Below are positions 6,331 through 14,444 of a stretch of 17,517 nucleotides of DNA, one piece after another. Under the pieces are notes generated by a model that had not been told where the DNA came from, did not search any database, and worked only from the letters and a program-made list of their open reading frames with translations. The translations under genes and the position numbers were made by a program. Source of the DNA: Syntrophaceae bacterium (GTDB lineage Bacteria; Desulfobacterota; Desulfomonilia; Desulfomonilales; Desulfomonilaceae); NCBI GenBank assembly GCA_014874425.1, contig JACWAG010000466.1, forward strand, positions 1 through 17,517, given 5' to 3'. Position 1 is the first letter of the stretch. Each line of letters begins with the position of its first letter.

Positions 6331-8355
6331 ATGCCTGCGAAAGCGCTTTCAATCTTTGATCGTGAGATACTGAGTCAAGCTGTTGTAGAATCTTTCAAGA
6401 AACTCAACCCACTAAAGATGTTAAAAAACCCGGTAATGTTTGTCACCGAAGTTGGCGCGGCCATGACTACGGCGAGCATAATTTTCGGACCTGATAGTGA
6501 GTCTCTCGGTTTTGGTTTTCAGATCGCTGTCTGGCTCTGGTTCACTGTGTTGTTCGCCAATTTTGCCGAGGCGGTAGCTGAGGGACGGGGAAAAGCTCAG
6601 GCTAACGCTTTGCGAAAGACCCGTACGCAGACTATCGCCCATCGTCTGCTCCAGGACGGCCTGGTGCAGCAGGATATCCCGGCGGATAGGCTTAAGAAAG
6701 GAGATGAGGTGGTCGTTTCCGCCGGGGAAACCATCCCGGCTGATGGTGAAGTAATTCAGGGGGTCGCGTCTGTTGATGAATCCGCGATCACAGGAGAATC
6801 CGCCCCGGTGATCAGGGAATCCGGCGGAGACAGGAATTCAGTGACAGGGGGCACAAGAGTCCTGTCAGATTTCCTCATAATCAGGGTAACAGCCAACCCG
6901 GGTGAAAGTTTCCTCGACCACATGATCAGATTGGTAGAAGGCGCCCAACGCCAAAAAACTCCTAACGAGATAGCGCTGACAATCCTGCTTGCGGCGCTCA
7001 CGATTATCTTTCTCGTGGTAATACTTAGCCTGAAGTTTTTCGGGATGTATTCCGGGGTCTTTTTCTCGATCACCGTACTGACGGCTCTACTTGTCTGTCT
7101 GATACCAACTACGATTGGTGGCCTCTTGAGCGCCATCGGAATAGCAGGAATCGACCGTCTCGTACAAAAGAATGTGCTCGCAATGAGTGGTCGCGCCGCT
7201 GAAGCCGCTGGTGACGTAGATGTCCTGCTATTGGATAAAACAGGAACTATTACTTTAGGTGATCGCCAAGCGACCGAATTCATACCCGCCCACGGAGTTC
7301 ATGCCGAAGAATTGGCGGATGCGGCGCAATTGGCCTCTTTGGCCGATGAAACGCCGGAAGGGAGGAGCATTGTTGTCCTTGCTAAACAATATGGACTTAG
7401 GGCACGGACCCTCTCTGAAATGCCTGCCGCCACATTCCTCCCCTTTACGGCGGAAACCCGAATGAGTGGCGTGGATATTGACGGTAGACGAATAAGGAAA
7501 GGAGCTCCTGACGCTGTAATTAAATTTGTCGGGGGTCATCTGCCGCCGTCAGTCGATGATGCGGTGGCCAGGATATCCAATTCAGGTGGAACAGCGTTGG
7601 TAGTTGCTGAGAATGAAAGAGCTATGGGTGTAATTCATCTCAAGGATATAGTGAAAGGCGGCTTGAAAGACAGATTCGAACGTTTTCGTTCTATGGGGAT
7701 CAAAACCGTTATGATCACGGGCGACAACAGGTTAACGGCGGCCGCTATCGCCAAAGAGGCGGGAGTTGATGATTTCCTTGCTGAGGCTAGACCCGAAGAC
7801 AAACTCGCCCTGATTCGAAAGGAACAGGCTACCGGTCATCTTGTGGCCATGACCGGTGATGGCACCAACGACGCCCCAGCTCTGGCTCAGGCTGACGTTG
7901 GAGTCGCCATGAACACAGGCACTCAAGCAGCTAAGGAAGCCGGCAACATGGTGGATTTGGATTCGAATCCCACCAAACTAATTGAGATAGTGGAAATTGG
8001 AAAACAAATGCTCATGACACGAGGCGCCCTTACCACATTCAGCATTGCTAACGACGTGGCTAAATATTTTGCAATTATCCCCGCGATGCTTGTAGCCACA
8101 TTCCCGGTAATAAGCCCCTTAAACATTATGGGGCTTCATTCACCACAAAGCGCCATCTTGAGCGCCGTTATATTCAATGCGCTTATCATCGTAGCGCTAA
8201 TACCACTCGCATTACGCGGAGTTCGCTTTCGACCGCTTACGGCTGCTGTGATGCTGCGTCGCAACCTTCTCATTTATGGGCTTGGAGGACTAGTCGCTCC
8301 TTTTGTGGGAATTAAACTCATAGATTTATTTGTTTCAGCGCTGCGGCTCGCATAG
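6331..8355 (+). CDS. kdpB: KdpB, P-type ATPase subunit
   Basis: KdpB hydrolyses ATP to drive potassium uptake. The 674-residue length is normal. It has the actuator motif TGES (154-157), whose serine corresponds to the inhibitory phosphoserine S162 of E. coli KdpB. Other motifs are the membrane motif CLIPTTI (256-262), the catalytic DKTGT with phosphorylated aspartate D302, MITGDN (461-466), and the hinge TGDGTNDAP (508-516) with D510 and D514. All catalytic residues are intact. An AGAGG (6316-6320) precedes ATG 6331 and overlaps the kdpA stop. kdpC follows after 16 bases with its own strong ribosome binding site. Confidence 0.98.
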   Translation: MPAKALSIFDREILSQAVVESFKKLNPLKMLKNPVMFVTEVGAAMTTASIIFGPDSESLGFGFQIAVWLWFTVLFANFAEAVAEGRGKAQANALRKTRTQTIAHRLLQDGLVQQDIPADRLKKGDEVVVSAGETIPADGEVIQGVASVDESAITGESAPVIRESGGDRNSVTGGTRVLSDFLIIRVTANPGESFLDHMIRLVEGAQRQKTPNEIALTILLAALTIIFLVVILSLKFFGMYSGVFFSITVLTALLVCLIPTTIGGLLSAIGIAGIDRLVQKNVLAMSGRAAEAAGDVDVLLLDKTGTITLGDRQATEFIPAHGVHAEELADAAQLASLADETPEGRSIVVLAKQYGLRARTLSEMPAATFLPFTAETRMSGVDIDGRRIRKGAPDAVIKFVGGHLPPSVDDAVARISNSGGTALVVAENERAMGVIHLKDIVKGGLKDRFERFRSMGIKTVMITGDNRLTAAAIAKEAGVDDFLAEARPEDKLALIRKEQATGHLVAMTGDGTNDAPALAQADVGVAMNTGTQAAKEAGNMVDLDSNPTKLIEIVEIGKQMLMTRGALTTFSIANDVAKYFAIIPAMLVATFPVISPLNIMGLHSPQSAILSAVIFNALIIVALIPLALRGVRFRPLTAAVMLRRNLLIYGLGGLVAPFVGIKLIDLFVSALRLA

Positions 8356-8357
8356 GG

Positions 8358-8364
8358 AAGGAGG
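8358..8364 (+). promoter_or_regulatory. Ribosome binding site that fixes the kdpC start
   Basis: AAGGAGG lies 7 bases before ATG 8372. It selects this start over the in-frame ATG at 8330, which would overlap the end of kdpB and add 14 residues unlike KdpC. Confidence 0.8.
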
Positions 8365-8371
8365 ATTTAAA

Positions 8372-8953
8372 ATGAATAGTTTAATTTCTCAGATTCGAAT
8401 TTCGTTGGTCGCAACCATCGTTTTGGCTGTTGTCTTGTGTGGCGTATATCCAGCGCTAATATGGGGCATTGCTCAAGCGTTATTTCCAGACAAGGCGAAC
8501 GGTTCCCTAATTATGCGGAATGGTAAGATAATTGGCTCAAAATTAATCGCTCAAAACTTTACAGACGCCAAATATTTTCATCCGAGACCCTCATCAGCCG
8601 GAGACTTTGGATATGACTCCACAAGTTCGGGGGGTAGTAATCTCGGGCCGACATCAAAGAAGTTGATGGATTTGGTCAAAGAACGTGTAGACAAGTATCG
8701 CTCTGAAAACAATTTGTCTCCGAAGGCTTTAGTGCCGGCAGACGCTGTAACGTCTTCAGCTAGCGGCTTGGATCCCCACATAAGTTTGAGAAACGCGCTT
8801 CTCCAGGCGCCTCGTGTCGCAAACACGCGGGGTATCGATGAAAAGGCTTTGGTCGAGAAGATTCAAGCCAATACTGATGGCAGGGACATGAGAATTCTTG
8901 GTGAGCCACGAGTAAACGTGTTGACACTTAATCTTTCATTAGACGCGAGCTAA
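8372..8953 (+). CDS. kdpC: KdpC, accessory subunit of the potassium ATPase
   Basis: KdpC assembles with KdpFAB and raises its affinity. The 193-residue protein has one N-terminal membrane helix (about 10-36, VATIVLAVVLCGVYPALIWG) followed by an extracytoplasmic domain. Family motifs visible are GSKLIAQNF, YFHPRPSSAG, STSSGGSNLGPTS and ASGLDPHISLRNA. The ATG at 8372 follows the AAGGAGG site. The stop at 8951-8953 is two bases before the TTG start proposed for kdpD, so the two are probably translationally linked. Confidence 0.97.
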   Translation: MNSLISQIRISLVATIVLAVVLCGVYPALIWGIAQALFPDKANGSLIMRNGKIIGSKLIAQNFTDAKYFHPRPSSAGDFGYDSTSSGGSNLGPTSKKLMDLVKERVDKYRSENNLSPKALVPADAVTSSASGLDPHISLRNALLQAPRVANTRGIDEKALVEKIQANTDGRDMRILGEPRVNVLTLNLSLDAS

Positions 8954-8955
8954 AG

Positions 8956-10641
8956 TTGACTTCTTTGATAGGAGATAGACCTGGTAGCTTCTTACGAATG
9001 ATCCGTCGCGCACGGCGGGGAAGGTTCAAGATTTATCTTGGGTATGGCGCCGGGGTAGGCAAAACCTATCAAATGCTTGTTGAAGGCCATAGGTTGAAGG
9101 CGGAGGGGATCGATGTGGTCATCGGGCTTGTTGAGACCCATGGTCGTCCAGACACTGCAAAACTAATTGAAGGACTGGAGGTGGTTTCAAAACGTAAAGA
9201 AGAATATCGCGGTATCTCGCTTGAGGAGATGGACGTTGACGCAATAATAGCAAGAAGACCTCAAGTCGCTCTAATCGATGAACTGGCGCACACCAATGCG
9301 CCCGGTAGTAAAAACCCAAAAAGATATCAGGATGTTCAGGAAATCCTGGCGGCAGGCGTGCATGTAATAACAACTCTAAACGTTCAGCATCTTGAGAGCC
9401 TTTACGATACCGTTGAAAAGAATGTTCATGTAAAGGTTAGGGAACGTATACCTGATTGGATCATCGGTGAAGCCGATGAAATTGTTAATGTGGATCTGTC
9501 ACCTGAAGACCTGCAAAAACGTCTTCAGGATGGAAAAATTTACCCTGTTGAACGAATTCAGACCGCCCTTTCAAATTTCTTTACTACTGACAACCTTGAA
9601 ACACTTAGAGAACTTACCCTTAGAGAACTTGTTTCCCAGATTGACTCAAAAAGACGAGAACATGTAGAGGATCAGAATCCTATATCGCCTGATCAAGTAA
9701 TGGTATGCTTAAGCTCGGGTGGGCCTAACAGCGCAAGACTGCTACGTTACGCATCTCGTCTGGCCGGTCGTTTGAACAGGAACTGGTACGCCCTGTATGT
9801 TCAAACTCCTTCCGAAGCGCCAACTGTGATAGACCCGCGCACTCAGACCATTCTCTCCGAGACGCTCACCCTGGCGAAACAATTGGGAGCTATTGTATTC
9901 ACGTACAAAGGCGCTGACGTTACGGAGACTATATTACGCTTCGCAAAAGAGTACAGGGTCGGACATATTGTTATTGGAACTCCGGGGCCAGTCCCATGGT
10001 GGAAAAGGACCTTGGGCAAACGTAGCCTTGTTGAACGACTAATCGAAGACGCAAGAGGGGTCACGGTTGTTGTGCTTGATACTCATGAACCTCGTGTCAG
10101 TGAAAAGGAAAAAGAAGAACCGTTGGCCGAAACAGTCGAGAACCATCTAGGCGAGCCTGTCCAAAGCCAGGCAATTTTGCGGCTGACTTCTTTGCTTTCG
10201 CCGAACCAAATAGTCTGCTGGAACGAACCAATTGCCAAGGAGGTCTTGTTAAAACGACTGGTAGAAACGGTTGCCTCAGCCGTGACTACGCCTCCAGAAG
10301 ACATTCTAAACGAATTACTCAAGCGAGAGAATGAGTCCTCGACCTTTTTTAACGAGGGAGTGGCATTCCCCCATGTTCGCGTTGATGGAATTAAGAATCC
10401 GCTACTTGCGCTCGGCGTAGCTTCTAAAGGCATATCTGATGTTCAAACTGAGATTCCAGTTAAGTTGATTTTTCTCATAATTGCTCCTAAAGAGGACCCC
10501 AACGTCCAAATTAGGATCCTGGGGATGGTTAGTCGACTGGCAAGAAATGAAAATTTTGTCGATCAGATGCTTAAGAGTGATAGCAGTGAGAAGGCATGGA
10601 TCAGCATATTGGCTTTCGAAAAAAGTGTTTCTCAGAAATGA
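8956..10641 (+). CDS. kdpD: Kinase-less KdpD: KdpD sensor domain + USP + PTS EIIA fusion
   Basis: This 561-residue protein has no predicted membrane helix. The KdpD N-terminal domain (about 10-230) carries Walker A GYGAGVGKT (29-37) and the conserved VALIDELAHTNAPGS (104-118, D108/E109). A universal-stress-protein domain (about 246-376) follows, with WYALY (277-281) resembling the FTAxY part of the c-di-AMP-binding motif of S. aureus KdpD. A linker rich in E and K (380-403) leads to a PTS EIIA type-2 domain (about 408-556) with phospho-acceptor H473 in GVAFPHVR (468-475). The four membrane helices, GAF region, HisKA and ATPase of classical KdpD (about 890 residues) are absent. Short KdpD proteins without a kinase are known in cyanobacteria, but those end after the N-terminal part. 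The role is inferred: a cytosolic input module acting on the upstream kinase or on the pump. The start is TTG 8956, or TTG 8965; the alignment to other KdpD N-termini (RP...RRGRFKIYLG) disfavours ATG 8998. Ribosome binding signals are weak. Confidence 0.9.
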   Translation: MTSLIGDRPGSFLRMIRRARRGRFKIYLGYGAGVGKTYQMLVEGHRLKAEGIDVVIGLVETHGRPDTAKLIEGLEVVSKRKEEYRGISLEEMDVDAIIARRPQVALIDELAHTNAPGSKNPKRYQDVQEILAAGVHVITTLNVQHLESLYDTVEKNVHVKVRERIPDWIIGEADEIVNVDLSPEDLQKRLQDGKIYPVERIQTALSNFFTTDNLETLRELTLRELVSQIDSKRREHVEDQNPISPDQVMVCLSSGGPNSARLLRYASRLAGRLNRNWYALYVQTPSEAPTVIDPRTQTILSETLTLAKQLGAIVFTYKGADVTETILRFAKEYRVGHIVIGTPGPVPWWKRTLGKRSLVERLIEDARGVTVVVLDTHEPRVSEKEKEEPLAETVENHLGEPVQSQAILRLTSLLSPNQIVCWNEPIAKEVLLKRLVETVASAVTTPPEDILNELLKRENESSTFFNEGVAFPHVRVDGIKNPLLALGVASKGISDVQTEIPVKLIFLIIAPKEDPNVQIRILGMVSRLARNENFVDQMLKSDSSEKAWISILAFEKSVSQK

Positions 10642-10859
10642 ACTTCCGTCGATCCTAATGTTCGATTAATTCCCTCACAGAAATTCTATTATTACATGCT
10701 TATTAGTTATCTCAAGTTATTTAACATTCAATAAAAATGAGTGAAACTAGTTGTGGCCGTTAATATAGTTAGCTTTCCAGAATTCACACTGTTGATTCGC
10801 GTTCTAAAGAGTTAGCCATCGAGTCTATTTCCATATCATTTAATTCAGGGGCGCCGTTC
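10642..10859. other. AT-rich gap between convergent genes, no clear terminator
   Basis: Two genes converge on this 218-base stretch. I find no GC-rich hairpin followed by a T-run for either direction, no RNA gene and no convincing coding frame. Only a short palindrome, AACTAGTT (10745-10752), stands out. Termination may be Rho-dependent. Confidence 0.5.
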
Positions 10860-12530
10860 CTAAGGAATTTTCAATGGGGTCCAGACAGGGCTGTTTCTTT
10901 TGGCTAATGGTCTTATCCTCACTATGGCCCGGAGGTTCTGTTTCCCAAGTTTTAGGATTGCGACACTCAGGTCTCCTGAAAAATCCCATGGTTGTGATCT
11001 GCTGTGGATGATGACATCCATTTTCTTTTGAAAACCACATAGGTTCAACCATGACTTGATACTGTAATCACTCAGATATGTTACATCCTTGGCTTTTGGC
11101 TCTCTTTTTTCATACGACCTGAGACAATTCGGCAAATTGTACAAGTCAACTCGACAGTCCTGATTCACCTGTCGCGTACCTGACGCTAACTTTGTAAGTA
11201 TCATACGCCCCATACAACCACTGGCTTCCCACTGGTCGTATGGTCTAATTATTGGAGAATAGGCCAACAGGAAGCTAAGCATGGAAAGCCCCAAGATTAG
11301 AACCAATTTTTCTGATTTGTAGCAGAAACAGGTTTTTACTCCCACACTTGGGTTGATCCGGAATTTTGTAAGAACTGTCCGGAAATGTTTTATGCATTCG
11401 GCCAAAGGGTACGCCAAAAGAGCGCTAAAGGGAATCGCCGAAATATACATGCTGCGATGGGCAAATGTCAGGGTGACTACAAATAGAATCAACGGTATCA
11501 GAAGCCACAAGACCAGAAAAGACAGCAGCTTGATAGATTTTTGTGTATACGAAGGACCCCTTCTCGAACTCAAACCCCACAAAAACAAGACCAAGTAGAG
11601 ACCAAAAACAGAAAGCATTAAGAAAGTCCACAAATTTGCCAGTCCAGTATCAAACACGCCGAACAGATCGGCCGGATATGTCAAATCCAGAAAATAATTA
11701 TGAAAGATGTTGGCGCCATACGCTTGGATATCATTCCACGTTAAGGGAACGCCTTTAAGATATCCGCCCAGACCTTTTAAAACCGATGTTCGCCAGATTA
11801 AATATCCGGCTGTAATTAGAAAATATGGAAATGATTGCCTGAGACTCAAGCAAGAACGTTCAACCCACTTTCCATAGGTCGAAAATATAAATATTTGAGC
11901 GAAAATTAGGGCAGGCAATATGATGGCTATTTCCTTGCCTCCCAAGGCCAACAGATAAGAGAAAAGCGAGCAACAAAGTAACCATTTCTTGTTGGAGCCT
12001 GATATTTTGCTTTTTAGAAAAAGGAACAAGGACAAGAGCAAAAACATAGCGGCAATTATATCATGCCTGCGATCAGTAGCTGGTACGCTATCCACAAGGA
12101 TAGGATGCAGAGCGAAAATCAGTCCGCTTAACCACGCAAACAAAATGTTTCCGTTGCACAAGAGGTACATCACACCCACAACGAGGCAAGCTACGGAAGC
12201 ATTTAGCAAAAGATTGGTCAGTTGAAATCCAAATGGGTTGAGATTCCAGATAGAATAATCAAGAGCGTAAGAAAGTGAGGCTACGGGACGGAAGAATTTG
12301 GCGATATCGACAAATTTGGAACCCGCCATCAGGGGCTCTGAAAAAATTCTAGTGAAGTCTTTGAACGAATGGATACGGCTGGTTTCAATCAGCGTTACAG
12401 TGTCGGTGCCGGTGAAGAAATAACCCAGGATCGAATGGTATGCGAAAGCTGAAACAAGGCCCACCGAGATGACAGCCCCGATTAACAACACTTTGTTTTT
12501 ATCAGTTTCTAGAAGACGTTCCAGGGCCAT
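10860..12530 (-). CDS. Polytopic membrane glycosyltransferase-like protein (GT-C, TMTC/GT39-like)
   Basis: The 556-residue protein has roughly ten membrane helices between about 15 and 425, then a soluble C-terminal tail of about 130 residues. Several blocks resemble TMTC/GT39-type GT-C enzymes, which move a sugar from a lipid carrier to an acceptor outside the membrane. There is a first extracytoplasmic loop with an acidic residue (GTDTVTLIETSR, D43). Others are FRPVASLSYALDYSIWNLNPFGFQ (split at about 80-103), then LHPILVDSVP (141-150) followed by RRHD, GGKEIAIILP (197-206) and AHRSMYISAIPFS (357-369). Bacterial relatives often end in TPR repeats. None is visible here; the tail has several cysteines instead. 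The gene stands alone, convergent with kdpD and divergent from the ligase gene. ATG 12530 has only a weak ribosome binding site. Donor and acceptor cannot be predicted. Confidence 0.7.
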   Translation of the reverse strand: MALERLLETDKNKVLLIGAVISVGLVSAFAYHSILGYFFTGTDTVTLIETSRIHSFKDFTRIFSEPLMAGSKFVDIAKFFRPVASLSYALDYSIWNLNPFGFQLTNLLLNASVACLVVGVMYLLCNGNILFAWLSGLIFALHPILVDSVPATDRRHDIIAAMFLLLSLFLFLKSKISGSNKKWLLCCSLFSYLLALGGKEIAIILPALIFAQIFIFSTYGKWVERSCLSLRQSFPYFLITAGYLIWRTSVLKGLGGYLKGVPLTWNDIQAYGANIFHNYFLDLTYPADLFGVFDTGLANLWTFLMLSVFGLYLVLFLWGLSSRRGPSYTQKSIKLLSFLVLWLLIPLILFVVTLTFAHRSMYISAIPFSALLAYPLAECIKHFRTVLTKFRINPSVGVKTCFCYKSEKLVLILGLSMLSFLLAYSPIIRPYDQWEASGCMGRMILTKLASGTRQVNQDCRVDLYNLPNCLRSYEKREPKAKDVTYLSDYSIKSWLNLCGFQKKMDVIIHSRSQPWDFSGDLSVAILKLGKQNLRAIVRIRPLAKRNSPVWTPLKIP

Positions 12531-12661
12531 GGAGTTTTAACCGACGCAAATAATTGAAGTATTCCAAATTATTCCCCGACTCTGCCTGCGGCGACGGAGT
12601 GGCAGTTTCAATGGAATCAAAACATGTTTCTTTATATTGGTCAAATCTAATCCCAAACCCC

Positions 12662-12690
12662 TTTATACGAAGCTATCTTACAGCTATAAT
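12662..12690 (+). promoter_or_regulatory. Sigma-70-like promoter for the ligase gene
   Basis: TTTATA (12662-12667) and a perfect TATAAT (12685-12690) are 17 bases apart. Transcription would start near 12697, leaving a leader of about 95 bases before the ATG at 12792. The -35 box matches four of six consensus bases. Confidence 0.5.
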
Positions 12691-12723
12691 AGTATGCTCG
12701 TCTATTAATTAAACGACAATTTG

Positions 12724-12736
12724 CAAAGATTCTTTG
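12724..12736. repeat. Short inverted repeat in the ligase leader
   Basis: CAAAGATTCTTTG is a perfect 5-3-5 inverted repeat about 30 bases after the predicted start. It could be an operator; its weak stem makes a terminator unlikely. No T-run follows. Confidence 0.3.
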
Positions 12737-12791
12737 TGAGCGACACAGATGTATTTTCCTGGCATTTAACTTGTAGAGTTTAGGAGATATC

Positions 12792-14444
12792 ATGTTAAGG
12801 CGTGCAAATAATTACGATCAAGTTCAATCATCTTTCCGCTGGGTAATCCCTGAGTTTTACAACATCGGGGTGGATATATGCGACAAATGGGCTTCGGACC
12901 CCGATCGTCTGGCTTTGATCCATGAAACGGGCTCGGGCGAACCTCGCAGATGGACATTCAGGGAACTCAGGGACCTTTCAAACAAACTGGCAAATGGACT
13001 CAAAAACCATGGTATCTGTAAAGGCGATCGCGTGGGCATATTGCTCGGTCAAGGGCCGGAGACCGCATTGACTCACATAGCCGCTTACAAACTTGGAGCG
13101 ATAGCCCTTCCTCTGTTCACGTTGTTCGGGACAGAGGCCCTTGAGTATCGACTTTCGAATAGCGGCGCATCTGTTGTGATCACTGACACCGCTAATATCC
13201 AGAAGATACTGGAAATATGGGATAATCTTTCGGAACTACAGTTGGTCCTGCTCATTGATGGCCACGGCGGAAACCGCATTCTCGATTTCTGGGAAATCAT
13301 CGATAAAGGTTCTTCGGTTTTAGAACCAGTAGCCACAAAGGCGGATGATCCAGCCTTGATCATCTACACATCAGGCACCACAGGACCACCCAAGGGAGCG
13401 CTCCATGCTCATAGAGTACTGCTCGGGCATTTGCCGGGTGTAGAATTTCCTCATAATTTTTTCCCGCAAAAAGATGATTTGTTTTGGACACCCGCTGACT
13501 GGGCGTGGATTGGAGGGCTAATTGATGTTCTTTTTCCGAGTTGGAGTCACGGGGTTCCAGTCGTAGCTTACCGCGCCAGAAAGTTCGACCCTGAGGAAAC
13601 CTTCCAACTTATAGAAAAACATCATATACGAAACGCCTTTATGCCCCCTACAGCTTTGAAACTAATGCGTCAGGTCCCTAATCCCAGAGGCCGTTACAAT
13701 CTCAAAATGAGGTCGATAGGAAGTGGGGGTGAAACACTTGGAACTGAACTGTTGGACTGGGCTGAAGGGGCTTTGGGCGTCAAGGTCAACGAATTCTATG
13801 GCCAGACCGAAGCCAATCTGTTAATCGGCAATTGCTTCGAAATAATGGAGATCAGGCCGGGTTCAATGGGAAAGCCGATCCCCGGCCATACTCTTGCGAT
13901 ATTGAGTGAATCCGGTGAACCCACGCCATTGGGCCATATTGGCGAGATAGCAGTAAAAAGGCCTGATCCAGTGATGTTCCTCGGATACTGGAACAATCTG
14001 GCCGCCACACAAGACAAATTTAGGGGCGATTGGCTTCTCACCGGAGACTTGGCTCGAATTGACACAGAGGGCTACTTCTGGTTCGTAGGCAGAAAAGACG
14101 ATATTATAACAAGCGGGGGCTACAGAATTGGGCCTGCTGAGATTGAAGACTGCATACTCAAACACCCTGCTGTTAGCATGGTCGCAGTCGTTGGTAGCCC
14201 CGATCCTATCCGGACGGAGGTAGTGAAGGCATTCATTGTTCTGAAAGACGGAGTGAACGCGGGCTCGCTGCTGGAGCAGGAAATAAAGGAATTTGTCAAG
14301 GTCAGACTGGCTGCGCATGAATTTCCACGAGAGATAGAATTCATCGACGACCTTCCGAAAACAGCAACTGGCAAAATTATGCGCAAAGAATTAAAGAAAT
14401 TGGAAGTTGAACGTGCCCTTATCAAAGTTCATACGGCAAGATAA
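12792..14444 (+). CDS. AMP-forming acyl-CoA / carboxylate-CoA ligase
   Basis: A 550-residue ANL-superfamily adenylate-forming ligase, which activates a carboxylic acid with ATP and then CoA. Core motifs are the phosphate-binding loop YTSGTTGPPKG (192-202), FYGQTE (335-340), TGDL (417-420) and the hinge GRKDDIITSGGYRIGP (433-448). The acyl-adenylation lysine is K527 in LPKTATGK. All are intact, and the length is normal for medium-chain acyl-CoA or acetyl-CoA-synthetase-like enzymes. The substrate (short or medium fatty acid, branched or aromatic acid) cannot be assigned. AGGAG (12782-12786) lies 5 bases before the ATG. The 3' end overlaps the end of livF on the other strand by 16 bases. The nearby Liv-type transporter suggests, but does not prove, that the acid comes from imported amino acids or organic acids. 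Confidence 0.92.
   Translation: MLRRANNYDQVQSSFRWVIPEFYNIGVDICDKWASDPDRLALIHETGSGEPRRWTFRELRDLSNKLANGLKNHGICKGDRVGILLGQGPETALTHIAAYKLGAIALPLFTLFGTEALEYRLSNSGASVVITDTANIQKILEIWDNLSELQLVLLIDGHGGNRILDFWEIIDKGSSVLEPVATKADDPALIIYTSGTTGPPKGALHAHRVLLGHLPGVEFPHNFFPQKDDLFWTPADWAWIGGLIDVLFPSWSHGVPVVAYRARKFDPEETFQLIEKHHIRNAFMPPTALKLMRQVPNPRGRYNLKMRSIGSGGETLGTELLDWAEGALGVKVNEFYGQTEANLLIGNCFEIMEIRPGSMGKPIPGHTLAILSESGEPTPLGHIGEIAVKRPDPVMFLGYWNNLAATQDKFRGDWLLTGDLARIDTEGYFWFVGRKDDIITSGGYRIGPAEIEDCILKHPAVSMVAVVGSPDPIRTEVVKAFIVLKDGVNAGSLLEQEIKEFVKVRLAAHEFPREIEFIDDLPKTATGKIMRKELKKLEVERALIKVHTAR

Noticed and set aside
6756..7283. Long - strand reading frame opposite kdpB
   Set aside because: It is a shadow of the kdpB coding sequence, rich in S, R, T and P, with no recognisable motif.
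8998..9033. ATG 8998 as the start of the KdpD-like gene
   Set aside because: It would remove residues (RP...) that align with other KdpD N-termini and leaves a poorly spaced GGAG. TTG 8956, two bases after kdpC, fits operon spacing better, although its own ribosome binding site is weak.
12760..12775. Sigma-54-like element TGGCATTTAACTTGTA before the ligase gene
   Set aside because: The invariant GC of the -12 box is GT here, and the start would fall at about 12786, on the ribosome binding site. The TATAAT promoter upstream is better.
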